Assembly (NCBI GenBank): GCA_001871755.1
Contig: MNXL01000328.1
Coordinates: 3,836-10,601, forward strand
Direction of reading: 5' to 3'
DNA: 6,766 nt
Source: Anaerolineae bacterium CG2_30_64_16
GTDB lineage: Bacteria; Chloroflexota; Anaerolineae; CG2-30-64-16
The notes under the pieces are model-generated. The model had not been told where the DNA came from and made no database searches. It saw only the letters and a list, made by a program, of their open reading frames with translations. Positions 6,501 to 6,766 of this stretch are shown piece after piece. Position 1 is the first letter of the stretch. Each line of letters opens with the position of its first letter. The position numbers and the translations under genes are program-made.

Positions 6501-6522
6501 ACTACCTCGACAATGTTAGATT
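6501..6522 (+). repeat. Left arm of perfect 22-bp inverted repeat
   Basis: Starts ACTACCTCGACAATG and is the exact reverse complement of 6688-6709. Pairing stops on both sides: A6500 faces A6710 and C6523 faces T6687. The arm is AT-richer than its surroundings and has no counterpart at the first RNA copy. It may be a terminal inverted repeat of a small mobile element or the a1 half of a closing RNA stem. Confidence 0.9.
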
Positions 6523-6687
6523 CGCCGCGCACCCGGCCCGCCGGAGGCTGAAGCCATCCGGCTACGAGGTGAAAGTCCCCTGAAGGGGACTGCCACGGGT
6601 ATGATAGCCCCCTTTAGGGAGCTTGCACGTTGTAGCCAGCGTGCTTTAGCTCCTGGCGGGTCAGCATGACGAGACGGCTAACAGGAT

Positions 6688-6709
6688 AATCTAACATTGT
6701 CGAGGTAGT
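6688..6709 (-). repeat. Right arm of perfect 22-bp inverted repeat
   Basis: Ends CATTGTCGAGGTAGT and mirrors 6501-6522 without a mismatch across 165 intervening bases. No clean target-site duplication flanks the pair; TATCG occurs at 6491-6495 and again at 6709-6713, but not symmetrically placed. GAGG at 6702-6705 within this arm lies nine bases before a GTG at 6715 and would be hidden in the folded stem, if that GTG starts a gene. Confidence 0.9.
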
Positions 6710-6766
6710 ATCGCGTGCGAGGTGAATGGGATGCGGTTTGTGGTGGAGCGGCCGGGATAGCAGCGA

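Larger units (their letters stand above)
6501..6709 (+). ncRNA. Structured RNA candidate, copy 2 (large form with 22-bp closing stem)
   Basis: A 209-base unit closed by a perfect 22-bp stem (6501-6522 with 6688-6709). Going inward: GCCG/CGGC (6524-6527, 6675-6678); ACCC/GGGT (6531-6534, 6658-6661); hairpin A (6540-6562), GCCGGA/TCCGGC plus GGC/GCC, bulged A6556, TGAA loop; linker TACGAGGTGAA; hairpin B (6574-6591), AGTCCCC-TGAA-GGGGACT; GCCA/TGGC (6592-6595, 6654-6657); hairpin C (6618-6653), GGAGCT/AGCTCC then GCACG/CGTGC with loop TTGTAGCCAG; and GTCA-GCA-TGAC (6660-6670). Hand-folded, not energy-minimised. Hairpins A and B and the linker match copy 1 by position with covarying stems. The GGTGAAAGTCC segment is of a kind seen in group II introns and other large structured RNAs, but no family is assigned. 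The gene it might serve would begin beyond 6709. Confidence 0.6.
6078..6766. other. Structured non-coding region without a credible protein gene
   Basis: These 689 bases have open frames only of low credibility but are dense with inverted repeats. From left to right: a short GGCGC-A-GCGCC palindrome right after the dehydrogenase stop (6083-6093) followed by an A6 run; a three-way-junction palindrome (6109-6162); a hairpin GCCCGG..CCGGGC (6166-6188); a compact structured RNA copy (6227-6328); a second foldable segment (6355-6472); and a large structured RNA copy bounded by 22-bp inverted repeats (6501-6709). I see no tRNA, rRNA or CRISPR array. The final 57 bases hold a partial open frame too short to judge. 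Confidence 0.65.

Noticed and set aside
6498..6713. Target-site duplication around the 22-bp inverted repeat
   Set aside because: TATCG occurs on both sides, but at different distances from the arms, so it is not a clean duplication.
6715..6766. Partial open frame from GTG 6715 (or ATG 6726) to the right edge
   Set aside because: Only 17 codons visible, no recognisable residues; it could be the start of the gene served by the RNA, but cannot be supported.

Overview
The window is GC-rich bacterial DNA carrying five complete plus-strand protein genes (about 226 to 6077), a palindromic repeat cluster at the left edge, and about 690 bases at the right edge with no credible protein gene but a lot of secondary structure. 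Codon third positions are strongly G/C-biased. Spaced CCTTCGACAGRCTCAGGAC-type palindromes, a large TspO-related membrane protein and the mix of accessory enzymes suggest Chloroflexota (Anaerolineae-like), but there is no marker gene to prove it.

Gene block: (1) an RlmI-type 23S rRNA cytosine-5 methyltransferase with PUA and Rossmann domains; (2) an AAC(3)-family antibiotic N-acetyltransferase 32 bases later; (3) an MFS transporter of the NaGLT1/MFSD4B-like type, 3 bases after the acetyltransferase; (4) after a 202-base gap holding a dyad, a TspO/MBR-related multi-pass membrane protein with a strong Shine-Dalgarno; (5) a DinB-fold, probably metal-binding protein 30 bases later; (6) a D-2-hydroxyacid dehydrogenase of the glyoxylate/hydroxypyruvate reductase type 23 bases later. 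That makes six genes. Genes 1 to 3 look like one transcription unit and genes 4 to 6 another. No shared pathway is evident. The acetyltransferase and exporter-like pair could act together in detoxification, but that is inference.

Right-hand region (6078 to 6766): a three-way-junction palindrome (6109-6162), then two diverged copies of what looks like one structured RNA (about 6227-6328 and 6501-6709) separated by another foldable segment (6355-6472). Both RNA copies contain a 23-nt hairpin with the same plan (6-bp stem, one bulged A, 3-bp stem, TGAA loop). A linker with conserved TAC--GG-GA follows, then a second tetraloop hairpin and TGCC. The stems differ in sequence but keep pairing by compensatory changes. 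The second copy is larger and is closed by a perfect 22-bp inverted repeat. I do not recognise the family; candidates are a retron-like or OMEGA/HEARO-like RNA, a group II intron-related fragment, or the core of a small mobile element. Whatever gene it serves would lie beyond the right edge.
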